Shown: positions 1 through 9,173 of the stretch, in pieces
How the letters are laid out: the number at the start of each line of letters is the position of its first letter
Position numbering within the stretch: position 1 is the stretch's first letter
Program-made: the position numbers and the translations under genes
Origin: JAWXUD01 sp044432945
GTDB lineage: Bacteria; Cyanobacteriota; Vampirovibrionia; Gastranaerophilales; Gastranaerophilaceae
NCBI GenBank assembly: GCA_044432945.1
Contig: JAWXUD010000002.1
Coordinates: 1-64,000, forward strand
DNA: 64,000 nt
Direction of reading: 5' to 3'
Notes under the pieces: generated by a model
What the model was told of the DNA's origin: nothing
Databases searched by the model: none
Seen by the model: only the letters and a program-made list of their open reading frames with translations

Positions 1-1
1 T

Positions 2-36
2 TTAGTGCGGTTTTTGTTTCACAAAAACCGCACTAA
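2..36. terminator. Perfect inverted repeat, probable terminator downstream of usher gene
   Basis: Two 16-nt arms (2-17 and 21-36) are perfectly complementary around a 3-nt loop. The hairpin lies 14 nt past the stop codon of the minus-strand usher gene, where an intrinsic terminator is expected. A T-run cannot be judged because the window starts here. Confidence 0.6.
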
Positions 37-49
37 TTCATACTTGATG

Positions 50-3046
50 TCACCAAGCTTTATACATCAGGTTTTTATCATATATATCAACAAAATCCTT
101 ATACACAAAAGGTATATCGACATCAAGCTTGCCCTTATTTTCATAAGCCACTAAATTATTGGACTTGACAAAACTTTCATCAAGCATAATCTGATATTTC
201 CCTGGTGCAATACCAGAAAAATAATAATCACCCGATTTATCAACAGTAGAATACGCAACTTCTTTATCTTTCTCATCATGAAGAACTATTATAAAATCCT
301 TTATCGATTTATTTCGCCCAAAATCATCAATGATTTTTATATTGCCTTTTATATTTCCAACACTACTTGTCAATTTGAAATCAACTTTAGTATGTTTTTT
401 TGATTGCACCAAAACCAACTGCCTATCTTTGGTATTTTTTGCCACCGATAGGTTGCTTTGCAAAGTGTCATTATCCACGCTTATGTTATAAACCCCTTTA
501 TTTGCCGTTGCAACAGGGATTTTTCCACCTTTGTTTGTATATTCAACATCGCTTTTCCAGCTAAGATTTATTGGCACATCTTCGACCCCAACATCGCCCT
601 CGTCAAATATATTATTCCCATTTTTATCAAGATAAGCAACCACCTCGACAAAGCCTTTAGTTTCATCATTCTGCCCTACTGATTTTAATCCATTTGGCAT
701 CATCGCAAACGTATCATTGACCGTAAAATTAATCGAATGTCGAGTTGAGGTTGGAATATACATATTATCAATCAAATAACCATTGTTAGTGTCAAAACGA
801 TACCCCAAACTAACTATCATGCCTGACTTTGTGCGATACCCCACAGTAGCGTTATAATTGAACCCTTTATTAACCCCAGTATATTTGTAACCCAACCCCA
901 ATTTCAACAAAATTCTTTTTATCTCAGGAAACGTATAATCAAATTTTACAAGATTATAATTTGTTTCATAACCGCTTGAATTGCTACTAAAAATCTCATG
1001 TCCTAGTTCCAATTTGCCCTTACGCTTTGGCATCGGCAAACCCGTTTTTAGATATATTGTAGAATATTCTGATAAAAAATTCGTATTATTTTCAGTATCG
1101 ACATACTCACTTGAATAATAACTTTTTCGCAACCCGCCATCAATCGATATACCGTTTTTAAAACATTTTTGTAAATTCAAATTTTGATAATAATTCAAAT
1201 TTTCGCCAACATTATTAGAACCTTTTTTACCATTAAACGAATATTGCAATGTTCCTAAATGCTTTATTTTTCCTGACAAACCAAAATTGACTTCATCAAA
1301 ACCCGTAATGCTTGTATCATATTGCTTTTCTAAATTAGAAAAATATTTGTTATAACGAGCGTTCATCGACCAATCTTTTATTCTATAATTGACGCCGATT
1401 TTTGCCCCCAACCTATCTGAAACAAACCCGTATTGCGAACCTGCTAAATAAAAATCTGTTGATTGATTATAAACTCCCGTTTCTAATCGCAAATTGTTTT
1501 TCTCATAAATTGTACTAACGGTAGCTGAATACCCAACATTAATCTCTCCATCAGCAATATTTTTAGAACTAGATTGAGCAATTATTGTTTTCAGACGCAA
1601 ATTATCACTAAATTTGTAATTAAGCGTGTTTAGTGCCGTAGCCCCCTCTAACAAATTCGGGTTTTGATAAGTTCCCATCGACAAAATTGAACTATTATTA
1701 TAATAGTTCAACGCCCAAATAGTATCGTCATCATAAGAAATTATTTTATCAAATAATAATTTAGTATCTGAGGTAAAATTTTCTTTTATCCCGTACTGTT
1801 CACGAACACCAGCAGTAAATTTTTTTGAATTTACCTCATACAAATAACCGTCTTGTGCAAAAAGCCGATTGTTATATCCAGACATTCCAACAAAAGCCGT
1901 TCGCTTTCGCTCCCTACTAGACAGATTAAAACCATCTTCAGTATTTTTGGCAAAATTTTTCACCAAAAGACTTTTTTCTTCACCAGATTGCGTTAACTCC
2001 TTTATTTCTAATTTATATAATTTTTTTATTTTAATCTGTAATTTTTCTAACGAATAATAACCGTTATACGTGCTAACTGTTTTATAAAACTCATCATTCA
2101 CATAAACATTAATGACACTTTCTTTATCGACCTCACCCTCGATTTGTCTATAATTTTCTTTTTTAGGGTTGTGATCATAAACCTGCACACCCAATACCCC
2201 TGAACCTATTTGATAATCAGCATCAACAAACCCTTTAATTTTTCCTAATTCATAATTATTTCCATCATATTCTTTTTGAAACAACACACTCACACCAGAA
2301 AATGAAAAAAATTCATCTTTATTCGTGTTACTCGACAAATCAGCATTCCAAAGCCCATCAAACGCCCCGCCTTTTAACATAACCCTATTTGTATTTACAA
2401 AGCTTGAAGTCGAACTGGTAGTTGTTTGATAAATTTGTGCCGCAGAATCTGAGTAACCACTATTATCAATCGTTACTGTATCAAGAGAAAAAAGACCTTT
2501 CTCAACTGGCTTCTCCACATCTGAATATGCCTTATAATCATTTTCATCTACTTTTGTATCAATCTCCTCACTAGAATTTACAAACAACTTTTCTAACGGT
2601 TTTTCAGTAATTATACTAACAGACAAATCCTCTTGATTTGTCGTTATCATTGAACCAAAAACATTTGATAATACTTCCTCATCACAAAATATCTCATCAC
2701 GCACATCGTCCATCAAACCTTGTTTCAAATAAATATTTTTCACTTTATTGGAAACTTTTTGCCCATTTTTGTATATATCAGTTTTAGTTATTTTCACATC
2801 ATCAAATTCTAATTCTTTTGTAGAATGATTTATTTTCAATTGTGTTTCTAAAATATCAGCAATTTGTTTTGTCGGCAGCAAAATTTTGTCATTATTAATC
2901 AGCATTATTTCTATATCAAAAAATAATTCATCATTAAGACTTAGCATCGTAATTGTCGTATCGTTACTAGCGTTTGCCGTTGAAACTGACAAAAAAAAGC
3001 AACACAAAATAAACAAATATAATAATATTTTGTTTAGAAATTTCAT
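50..3046 (-). CDS. Outer-membrane usher-like protein of a chaperone-usher pilus
   Basis: This 998-residue protein has a signal peptide ending near residue 27 (STANA). A mixed N-terminal domain follows (about 30-200), then a long stretch (about 215-790) of alternating polar and aromatic strands typical of a beta-barrel. An Ig-like plug candidate sits near 300-350, with NVYVNDEFYKTV and a following YYSLEKL. The C-terminal 200 residues hold two Ig/SdrD_B-like or carboxypeptidase-regulatory-like modules (YLDKNGNNIFDEGD, then GDYYFSGIAPGKYQI). It would thread pilin subunits through the outer membrane. The call rests on architecture and on two pilin-like genes and a PapD-type chaperone just upstream in the same orientation. 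Length is at the upper end for ushers. A different large barrel protein is the main alternative. Confidence 0.68.
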   Translation of the reverse strand: MKFLNKILLYLFILCCFFLSVSTANASNDTTITMLSLNDELFFDIEIMLINNDKILLPTKQIADILETQLKINHSTKELEFDDVKITKTDIYKNGQKVSNKVKNIYLKQGLMDDVRDEIFCDEEVLSNVFGSMITTNQEDLSVSIITEKPLEKLFVNSSEEIDTKVDENDYKAYSDVEKPVEKGLFSLDTVTIDNSGYSDSAAQIYQTTTSSTSSFVNTNRVMLKGGAFDGLWNADLSSNTNKDEFFSFSGVSVLFQKEYDGNNYELGKIKGFVDADYQIGSGVLGVQVYDHNPKKENYRQIEGEVDKESVINVYVNDEFYKTVSTYNGYYSLEKLQIKIKKLYKLEIKELTQSGEEKSLLVKNFAKNTEDGFNLSSRERKRTAFVGMSGYNNRLFAQDGYLYEVNSKKFTAGVREQYGIKENFTSDTKLLFDKIISYDDDTIWALNYYNNSSILSMGTYQNPNLLEGATALNTLNYKFSDNLRLKTIIAQSSSKNIADGEINVGYSATVSTIYEKNNLRLETGVYNQSTDFYLAGSQYGFVSDRLGAKIGVNYRIKDWSMNARYNKYFSNLEKQYDTSITGFDEVNFGLSGKIKHLGTLQYSFNGKKGSNNVGENLNYYQNLNLQKCFKNGISIDGGLRKSYYSSEYVDTENNTNFLSEYSTIYLKTGLPMPKRKGKLELGHEIFSSNSSGYETNYNLVKFDYTFPEIKRILLKLGLGYKYTGVNKGFNYNATVGYRTKSGMIVSLGYRFDTNNGYLIDNMYIPTSTRHSINFTVNDTFAMMPNGLKSVGQNDETKGFVEVVAYLDKNGNNIFDEGDVGVEDVPINLSWKSDVEYTNKGGKIPVATANKGVYNISVDNDTLQSNLSVAKNTKDRQLVLVQSKKHTKVDFKLTSSVGNIKGNIKIIDDFGRNKSIKDFIIVLHDEKDKEVAYSTVDKSGDYYFSGIAPGKYQIMLDESFVKSNNLVAYENKGKLDVDIPFVYKDFVDIYDKNLMYKAW

Positions 3047-3070
3047 TTTATTCTCGTTATTATTTAAAAA

Positions 3071-3691
3071 TTAGGGTTTTCTTAAAGCACTAAACATCAA
3101 GGTTGCTTGATACACTCCTGACTCATCAGAGCCATAATCATAAGTATTTGATATCGGATTTGTTTGCACGTTTTGATAAATAAAACCTACCATTTTACCA
3201 CCGGTTGCTAATTTATAATGATATCCATCGTATTCTGCATCATCATAAAGCTCTATACTTTCAAAATTATTTACACTGGTAGTAACAGGATAAGCAATTG
3301 CGTTAGGGTTTTGATAAGGTGAATTTTTTATATCTGCTATTGAGGCTGAAGTCGGATATTTATCCGCCTCAGAATTACCAAAGATTATGAACTCAACTTC
3401 AGACAGATATCCATAAGCATTAACCTGACCAGCATCACTTGTTTGCACAACCGATTGAAGCACAAAATCATAATCAGTTTCATCAGAAGTTGTCCATAGT
3501 CTAAACTCACCACCAACTCCACTATTAGCCCCCGTGGAGCAATCAATTGTACCTGATGTATTAGTTCCTGTTGCCTCTACAGCGACATATGACGGTATAT
3601 AAGTTGTAAGGGTTTCATCAAGGGTGTCAGCCCCCCACGATTGAAGCGGAGAGCATAAACACATTAATAACCCAAAGATTATTTTTTTCAT
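3071..3691 (-). CDS. Pilin-like secreted subunit (SCPU/archaic pilus type)
   Basis: This 206-residue protein has a clear signal peptide (cleavage near SWGA-DT). The mature N-terminus (LDETLTTYIPSYVAVEATG) aligns with those of the next upstream gene and of the divergent gene at 6245 (AEQIL...G.-.-IE pattern). The C-terminus GVYQATLMF matches their GTYQATVTL and GIYTGQVRF endings. A conserved final strand of this kind is what donor-strand pilin subunits carry. It sits 24 nt before the usher gene with SD AGAGGT. The inferred role is a pilus subunit exported by the chaperone and usher encoded beside it. No adhesin function can be assigned. Confidence 0.6.
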   Translation of the reverse strand: MKKIIFGLLMCLCSPLQSWGADTLDETLTTYIPSYVAVEATGTNTSGTIDCSTGANSGVGGEFRLWTTSDETDYDFVLQSVVQTSDAGQVNAYGYLSEVEFIIFGNSEADKYPTSASIADIKNSPYQNPNAIAYPVTTSVNNFESIELYDDAEYDGYHYKLATGGKMVGFIYQNVQTNPISNTYDYGSDESGVYQATLMFSALRKP

Positions 3692-3699
3692 TTTTACCT

Positions 3700-4335
3700 C
3701 TATAAAGATGTTGATGTCAAAGTTACAGTTGCTTGATAAGTGCCAGCTGTATCTACATAAGAATATGTATTCAGTGCGACATCTGTTGCAATAGTTGTTG
3801 TCGCTGATGTTAACCCTGGTTCTGCATTAATCTCGTACTGTTTTTCTGTGTTAGAAAAAACAGGAGTATTGCCAGAGCTTGCCCCACTCAAAGCAACACC
3901 AGAAACCTGATAAGCTATAACATTAGGGTTGTCATCAGCATTTGATGCATTTCCTGCAACCACATTGTTAAACGCAGAATCAGTCGGCACGTTATCAATG
4001 CTTGCTAAAGCTACATAGACAGCACCATCGTCTTCATAAAAAGCGTTTTGTGGACCACTAGCTGAACCTGCTTTTGCATATAAATACAAATCTTGTTTGC
4101 AGTTTGCTTTAATATCAAATTTAGATGTCAAATCTTTTTCCAGTTTTCCTGTATCTGTATCAATATCACCTGAAAGACAACTACCTTTATCATCTGCTTC
4201 GATATCAACAAATCCTCCTAGTTCTACCTGCAAAATTTGTTCTGCTGAAGTCGCAGCCTGAGCTGTAGTTGTAAAGCCTGTGGCAACAAAACCTGCCATT
4301 AGCAATCCTGCAACGAGTAATTTTCTTCTAATCAT
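3700..4335 (-). CDS. Pilin-like secreted subunit, probable major pilin
   Basis: This 211-residue protein has a signal peptide ending TTAQA. The mature part starts SAEQILQVELGGFVDIEAD and ends GTYQATVTLTSTSL. Two cysteines (GSCLSGD, ANCKQD) could form the disulfide usual in Csu/SCPU-type subunits. It is paralogous to the 206-aa protein encoded downstream and to the 160-aa protein at 6245. The SD is the strongest of the locus (AAGGAGG), which fits a highly made structural subunit. It is 8 nt upstream of the next subunit gene and 9 nt downstream of the chaperone gene. The pilin role is inferred from context and paralogy. Confidence 0.62.
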   Translation of the reverse strand: MIRRKLLVAGLLMAGFVATGFTTTAQAATSAEQILQVELGGFVDIEADDKGSCLSGDIDTDTGKLEKDLTSKFDIKANCKQDLYLYAKAGSASGPQNAFYEDDGAVYVALASIDNVPTDSAFNNVVAGNASNADDNPNVIAYQVSGVALSGASSGNTPVFSNTEKQYEINAEPGLTSATTTIATDVALNTYSYVDTAGTYQATVTLTSTSL

Positions 4336-4344
4336 TTTTCCTCC

Positions 4345-5181
4345 TTAGATTTTTGTACTCTCTATTGTATTCACCGAAAATTCGGCCTCTTTTATTATCT
4401 GCTTGTTATCTGATTTTTCGTTCTTATAATTTAAAATCGCACGCAATTTGTAATCACCAACTTCTGTGATTTTTTCTAGCGGGATAGCTTGAACTAAATA
4501 AAATTCACCATTATTTCTTATGGCACTAGAATTTAGAGTAAATTCATCTATCAACTGTTTATCTTTTATAATCTGTGCTTTGCCTGTGTATCGAACTTTA
4601 CTATTGCCTTTAGAAACCAATTTCGCATTAAGCTCCATACCATCTGGCTTCTTCTTAATCATCAAATCATCAAAGCTTGCACATTTTACGAACCTTCCCT
4701 TATCGACATAAACTGGAATTCCCACACGAGTTTTGACCATAAGCTTTGTAACTACATCTTTTTTCTGATTTGGCAAAAGCACCTCTTTTGCAACAACATC
4801 TTCTAAAAACAAAATCATTCGACTTTCACCTTCTGGAAGCGATTTTAAATTTGCAACAGTCAACCTAACTTTTTGAGGCTTTCCATTACTCAAAGTAAAC
4901 TCGTTTGGCATAAACCTCGCATTTTTTATCAGTGAATGCTCTGAACTCTCTTGTGACAATTCTAACATTTTCCCCTGATTAGATATTTCAAAATACGATG
5001 GATAAACCTTAAAACGAATGGTTTCGTCCTCTCCACCCTGCACATCAAAAGATGTTGTAATGTAATTGCCACGTGCATTGTTTGCGTTTAGCTCTAACAC
5101 TGTTGGAGTTACTTTCAACGATGCATAACTCGTTGTCGCCGTTGTCATCAACATAATTGTTGTAATTAATAATTTCTTCAT
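4345..5181 (-). CDS. Periplasmic pilus chaperone (PapD-like)
   Basis: This 278-residue protein has a signal peptide (TTSYA-SLKV). The start of the mature protein, LKVTPTVLELN, followed by an Ig-like domain and the strand SRMILFLEDV, matches the G1-strand region of PapD/CsuC-type chaperones. A second Ig-like domain follows from about residue 165. Such chaperones cap subunits by donor-strand complementation and deliver them to the usher. The ATG overlaps the stop of the upstream gene by 4 nt (ATGA), so the two are translationally coupled. It lies upstream of both pilin-like genes and the usher. Confidence 0.75.
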   Translation of the reverse strand: MKKLLITTIMLMTTATTSYASLKVTPTVLELNANNARGNYITTSFDVQGGEDETIRFKVYPSYFEISNQGKMLELSQESSEHSLIKNARFMPNEFTLSNGKPQKVRLTVANLKSLPEGESRMILFLEDVVAKEVLLPNQKKDVVTKLMVKTRVGIPVYVDKGRFVKCASFDDLMIKKKPDGMELNAKLVSKGNSKVRYTGKAQIIKDKQLIDEFTLNSSAIRNNGEFYLVQAIPLEKITEVGDYKLRAILNYKNEKSDNKQIIKEAEFSVNTIESTKI

Positions 5182-6047
5182 TGTTGCTCAATCCTATATC
5201 TTAAATTGTTAATATATGTACCCTCACTTAAATAATCCTCTGTGTCGTTTTTATAATAAAACCTTATTTGAAAATAACACCCACCAGATATCGTTGAATC
5301 TATGCCACGAGTGTTTTGACCTTCTGCTAACAAATATTCTTTATTCGACAAGAGCAAAGTTTTTTCACTATAAACGCTCATATAATCGCCAGAATAAGAA
5401 ACTATTTCATAATAATAACTATTTTGTAAATCTCCGATATTACTCGTGTCTAAATAAATTTTATAATCACAATTTGCTTCAACATTAACTATCGTGTCAT
5501 TTGTATTTTGAATTTCACAATCAGTTGAAAAAATATCATTTTCATTCGCCACAATCTCACTTGAGGTTGTGCTTGATGTCAAAACCAAATTTTCTGCGAC
5601 ATTAAACACTAATGGGCTTGTAAATTCAACCCCATTACAATCAAACATTGCGTTTAACAAATACTGTCCCATCGGCAATTCACCAGCATCAACGACCGTC
5701 ATTTTCATCAAAACTGTTTGAACACCGCTCTGTGAACTGTTATAAACATCTACGTATTGGTTATAAATCAATTGCTTTTCACCTTGATTACAATCAATAT
5801 AAATATTGTTTATAGGAATAATTTTATTGGGGTTTAGTGAACAAGTTATCGATTGATCTAAAGATTTTAAATTTATTGTATAGTCTGTGCTACTACTAAC
5901 CTCAATTTTATAAGTAATAACAAGATTATTACCAACTTTGTATGGCTCAGTGTACTCGCTTATGCTCAATGTTTCACATCGTGCAATACCTGCTGTCAAA
6001 AACAACATTGTTAACATCGTCATTATATAATTTAATAATTTCCTCAT
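5178..6047 (-). CDS. Secreted two-domain protein, possible pilus tip subunit
   Basis: This 289-residue protein has a signal peptide (about 1-23, ending GIARC/ET). Two beta-rich halves follow. The first contains LPMGQYLLNAMFDC and the second ends EGTYINNLRYRIEQQ, so each half finishes in a Gly-x-Tyr strand like the neighbouring pilins. A two-domain subunit encoded in an archaic pilus operon is usually the tip adhesin (CsuE-like); this is inference from architecture. It is the first gene of the minus-strand pilus operon, with SD AAGGAA, and is coupled to the chaperone gene by a 4-nt overlap. No adhesin domain was recognised from sequence. Confidence 0.5.
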   Translation of the reverse strand: MRKLLNYIMTMLTMLFLTAGIARCETLSISEYTEPYKVGNNLVITYKIEVSSSTDYTINLKSLDQSITCSLNPNKIIPINNIYIDCNQGEKQLIYNQYVDVYNSSQSGVQTVLMKMTVVDAGELPMGQYLLNAMFDCNGVEFTSPLVFNVAENLVLTSSTTSSEIVANENDIFSTDCEIQNTNDTIVNVEANCDYKIYLDTSNIGDLQNSYYYEIVSYSGDYMSVYSEKTLLLSNKEYLLAEGQNTRGIDSTISGGCYFQIRFYYKNDTEDYLSEGTYINNLRYRIEQQ

Positions 6048-6244
6048 CTCTTATTTTCCTTGTAAAATCACCTTCTAATTACATTTGATTATTAAAATGG
6101 TTAAAAACTTTTTACATCACCAATACAAAATTCAATAAGACTATTCAAATATATTTTAAATTTTAAAAAAAGAATTTATTAAACACACACAGATTTTGTT
6201 AGGATAATGATTAAAAAAAACTTTAGATTTATAAAAGATTTACT

Positions 6245-6727
6245 ATGAATAAAAAACTTATACATTTATTAATTATGCTATCTCTTAGTGCCAATATAGG
6301 GCAATCAGCTCAAGTCGCTGAACAAATATTAAGCACAAGCTTGGGTGAAATCTTAGAACTCTCAAAAGTTATAGTAGACGGCACAGAACACGATAGAGAT
6401 ATACCGCTTACAGGGGTTGATAAAAACGGCACAACGGTTGTTGATGCTAACCTAAACCAAATTCAATTGACACCAATTCAGGTAAAAATCCATACAAACT
6501 TAAGCACTCCTATCAGTGTAACGGCAGAATTTTTAGAACTAAAACATATCGAAAACACTTACAACTTTGATGGCTCAGATATAACGTTTTCTCCAAGCAC
6601 TTTAACGATAAGCAACCCCTACGACAATATCATAAGCGATGAATTTGTCCCGTTACTAAACGTTCGTAGCGAAGCAACAACAGGGATTTACACAGGACAA
6701 GTACGTTTTACAGTATCTGCAATTTGA
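6245..6727 (+). CDS. Pilin-like secreted subunit, divergent from pilus operon
   Basis: This 160-residue protein has a short signal peptide (ending GQSAQ). The mature start VAEQILSTSLGEILEL parallels SAEQILQVELGGFVDIE of the 211-aa pilin, and it ends GIYTGQVRFTVSAI like the other two pilin-like proteins. It is therefore a third, smaller paralogue transcribed away from the operon; the 197-bp gap between the genes must hold both promoters. No SD sequence is visible before the ATG. It may be a minor or alternative subunit. Being outside the main operon suggests separate control. Confidence 0.58.
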   Translation: MNKKLIHLLIMLSLSANIGQSAQVAEQILSTSLGEILELSKVIVDGTEHDRDIPLTGVDKNGTTVVDANLNQIQLTPIQVKIHTNLSTPISVTAEFLELKHIENTYNFDGSDITFSPSTLTISNPYDNIISDEFVPLLNVRSEATTGIYTGQVRFTVSAI

Positions 6728-6746
6728 AATTATAACGAGGATTTAG

Positions 6747-7457
6747 ATGAAAAAAATTTTAATACTAATTTTACTAATGGCAATGACACAAAATCTCTGC
6801 ACATTTGCCGTAACCGATAGCACAAATGAATTCCCAATTGAATTGACAAGCGATGACATTCCAGACGGTAATTCTGATAGTGATGGATTAAGTGGCGGTG
6901 CAGTTACTGCGATTACACTAGGTTCAATCGGTCTTTTAGCACTCGGTGGGCTTGGGTATTGGATTTATAAAAAATATTACGCTCAAGGGATTTGTGCTGG
7001 TAACGCCATAGGTTGCGACTGCCCGATTATGGCTATTTGTTTTGATGAGAACGCAAAATGTGAGATGATTGCAAAATATCCAGAAAACACTCTTTTAAAT
7101 AAAGCACTAAAACAGACCAAAATCACTCAATGCCCTTGCAACAAATACATATTAATCCCTGATACCACAATTGAATACAACACTTTTAACACAATAGGAT
7201 TTGAAGTCCCTAAAAATATGAAGAATTTCAGAATGATTATGGCTAGAAGCAATGCCAAAATCGAGCCTGAAATATTCGCTCAAACAGAAAAACAAGAAAA
7301 TATCAGGTTGCAAAATGTTATCGATAACAAAGAAAACGGGATTTTAGTTAAAAAAGGCGAAATTTCTGATACAGATAAAGGTGTCCTAACTCTTTCACTA
7401 AAAGGACAGAACACTAATCAAGAAAAATATGCCATTATTATTGAATTTTTTGAATAA
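6747..7457 (+). CDS. Cys-rich single-pass membrane protein, function unknown
   Basis: This 236-residue protein has a signal peptide, a short acidic linker and a Gly-rich transmembrane segment at about 51-72 (SIGLLALGGLGYWIY) followed by KKYY. Seven cysteines follow, grouped in the stretches CAGNAIGCDCP, AIC, AKC and CPC. The C-terminal half is soluble. It starts 19 nt after the pilin-like gene with SD GAGGA and forms a two-gene unit with it, ended by a strong bidirectional terminator. The family is not recognised; a role in anchoring or controlling the pilus is only a guess from position. Confidence 0.6.
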   Translation: MKKILILILLMAMTQNLCTFAVTDSTNEFPIELTSDDIPDGNSDSDGLSGGAVTAITLGSIGLLALGGLGYWIYKKYYAQGICAGNAIGCDCPIMAICFDENAKCEMIAKYPENTLLNKALKQTKITQCPCNKYILIPDTTIEYNTFNTIGFEVPKNMKNFRMIMARSNAKIEPEIFAQTEKQENIRLQNVIDNKENGILVKKGEISDTDKGVLTLSLKGQNTNQEKYAIIIEFFE

Positions 7458-7475
7458 TTCTTGTTGCTCACAAGG

Positions 7476-7516
7476 TTAAGGGGAAGTTTTTAACAAGATT
7501 AAAAACTTCCCCTTAA
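7476..7516. terminator. Bidirectional intrinsic terminator
   Basis: Two 18-nt arms (7476-7493 and 7499-7516) are perfectly complementary around a 5-nt loop. The hairpin sits between convergent genes ending at 7457 (+) and 7541 (-), so it can end both transcripts. Confidence 0.85.
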
Positions 7517-7540
7517 TATATATTCAATTCACAGGAATTT

Positions 7541-8509
7541 TTATGAAAACTTCAATAAAACCTTCAACGTTTCTTTTTCTTTATTTTTTTCAAACGCCTC
7601 AATTGCCTCATCTGCCTCATAAACCCCTGATATAAACGGCGTAAAATCGATTTTGCCTACTTCTAACAATCTCAACGCTGGAGCAAACTGACCACAACGA
7701 GAACCCAAAACCGTAATCTCATCTATTACAATCGGTGCTAAATTAAACTCTTTTGAAGCTGCAACCGTACTTTTTAAAACCAAAACCCCACGTGGTTTTG
7801 TTAAAGCCAAAGCCATCTCAAATCCACTAATAGAACCTGTTGCCTCGACAACAACGTCATAAGTCTTTGTAATCTCCAATTCAGATAGCAACAACGTTTT
7901 GACCCCCTGAGCTTTTGCTATATCCAATTTGTTTTGATGTTTACCAACAAGCACAACATCTATATTTTGTGCGTTAAGCGTTAGGGCAGTTGTCAAACCC
8001 AATTTGCCATCACCCAACACAATAACCCTTTGAACAGGTTGGATATGAAGTTGTTCAGTAATCTCACAAGCCGCCGCTAATGGTTCAACAAAAACCGCTT
8101 GCTCGTCAGACACATTTTCAGGGACTTCGAACAAAACCTCAATAGGCATGGTGAAATATTGAGCAAAACACCCATCTTTACGCCAAATCCCAAGTGTATG
8201 ACGATTTGGACAATGACGATACATTTTTTCTGCACAATAAGCACAATCTGGCTCTTTACAACCATAACTAATTTCAGATACAACACGCTTGCCTAAAAGC
8301 GATTGGTCTTCATCATTAATCTCTTCAACAACACCGACTGCCTCATGACCTAAAATTCCATTATAACCCATATAGCCTTTTGTAATCTCATAATCTGTAT
8401 TACAAATCCCTGCCAAAGTTACACGGATTAGAGCCTCACCTTTTTTAGGAATCGGTTTAGCATAATCATTTACTAATTTTAATTCTTCACTAAATACAAC
8501 TGCTTTCAT
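7541..8509 (-). CDS. Zinc-dependent medium-chain dehydrogenase (alcohol dehydrogenase family)
   Basis: This is a 322-residue MDR-family enzyme that oxidises an alcohol or polyol with NAD(P). Catalytic-zinc residues are seen in GICNTD and LGHEAVG. A structural-zinc cysteine cluster is present (CKEPDC, CAEK, HCPN). The Rossmann fold starts with VIVLGDGKLG. A longer in-frame start exists at 8563, but the ATG at 8509 is preferred because it has SD AAGGTGGG and starts at the conserved MKAVVF. It lies 13 nt after cysE in the tyrS-cysE operon. The substrate cannot be told from sequence. Confidence 0.85.
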   Translation of the reverse strand: MKAVVFSEELKLVNDYAKPIPKKGEALIRVTLAGICNTDYEITKGYMGYNGILGHEAVGVVEEINDEDQSLLGKRVVSEISYGCKEPDCAYCAEKMYRHCPNRHTLGIWRKDGCFAQYFTMPIEVLFEVPENVSDEQAVFVEPLAAACEITEQLHIQPVQRVIVLGDGKLGLTTALTLNAQNIDVVLVGKHQNKLDIAKAQGVKTLLLSELEITKTYDVVVEATGSISGFEMALALTKPRGVLVLKSTVAASKEFNLAPIVIDEITVLGSRCGQFAPALRLLEVGKIDFTPFISGVYEADEAIEAFEKNKEKETLKVLLKFS

Positions 8510-8522
8510 ATTTCCCACCTTA

Positions 8523-9173
8523 TTATTTATTTTCAACCTGTTCTCTAAGCTCCTGAAGCTCATATTTTAATCTGTTCAATTCGCACTTTATTGGATCAGG
8601 AATTCTGTTGTGCATAAGTACACCATTTTCATCTTTAAATTTCTGTTGCACAATCCTGCCAGGAACACCAACCACAGTCGAATGTTCAGGAACATCTTCT
8701 GTCACAACCGAACCCGCACCAACTCGAACATTATCAGCGATAACAATATTACCTAAAACTTTTGCTCCAGCACCAACAATAACATTATTGCCCAAAGTCG
8801 GGTGACGCTTGCCCTGTTCTTTTCCTGTTCCACCAAGCGTTACTTGTTGATAAATCAAAACATCATCACCAATAATAGTTGTTGCACCAATTACAACACC
8901 CTCACCATGGTCAATAAAAAATCTTCTACCAATCACGGCACTAGGGTGGATTTCTATACCCGTGATAATTCTTGTAATATATGAGATTATACGAGGGATA
9001 GTTGGAATTCTCCATTTTTGCAAACGATGTGCCACACGATACGCAATTAACGCATGAAGCCCAGGATAGCATAATAACACTTCAAAAATATTACTAGCAG
9101 CTGGATCTTTATCATAAATGACTTTTATATCTTCGACAACTTTTGTCATTCCACGCTTTAAGATTTCAAACAT
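8523..9173 (-). CDS. cysE: Serine O-acetyltransferase
   Basis: This 216-residue enzyme acetylates L-serine with acetyl-CoA, the first step of cysteine synthesis. The N-terminal helical part contains DPAASNIFEVLLCYPGLHAL. The left-handed beta-helix of hexapeptide repeats follows, with the conserved IDHGEGVVIGATT, QQVTLGGTG and KRHPTLGNNV. The C-terminus has a Lys/Glu-rich tail. The ATG directly abuts the tyrS stop codon (no gap), so translation is likely coupled. It is of the short bacterial (EpsC-like) type. Confidence 0.93.
   Translation of the reverse strand: MFEILKRGMTKVVEDIKVIYDKDPAASNIFEVLLCYPGLHALIAYRVAHRLQKWRIPTIPRIISYITRIITGIEIHPSAVIGRRFFIDHGEGVVIGATTIIGDDVLIYQQVTLGGTGKEQGKRHPTLGNNVIVGAGAKVLGNIVIADNVRVGAGSVVTEDVPEHSTVVGVPGRIVQQKFKDENGVLMHNRIPDPIKCELNRLKYELQELREQVENK

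Noticed and set aside
50..3046. TonB-dependent receptor
   Set aside because: No TonB box or N-terminal plug signature; pilin-like and chaperone genes next to it favour an usher.
8510..8563. 18-residue N-terminal extension of the dehydrogenase
   Set aside because: It overlaps the end of cysE and lacks an SD, whereas ATG 8509 has AAGGTGGG and begins at the conserved MDR start.
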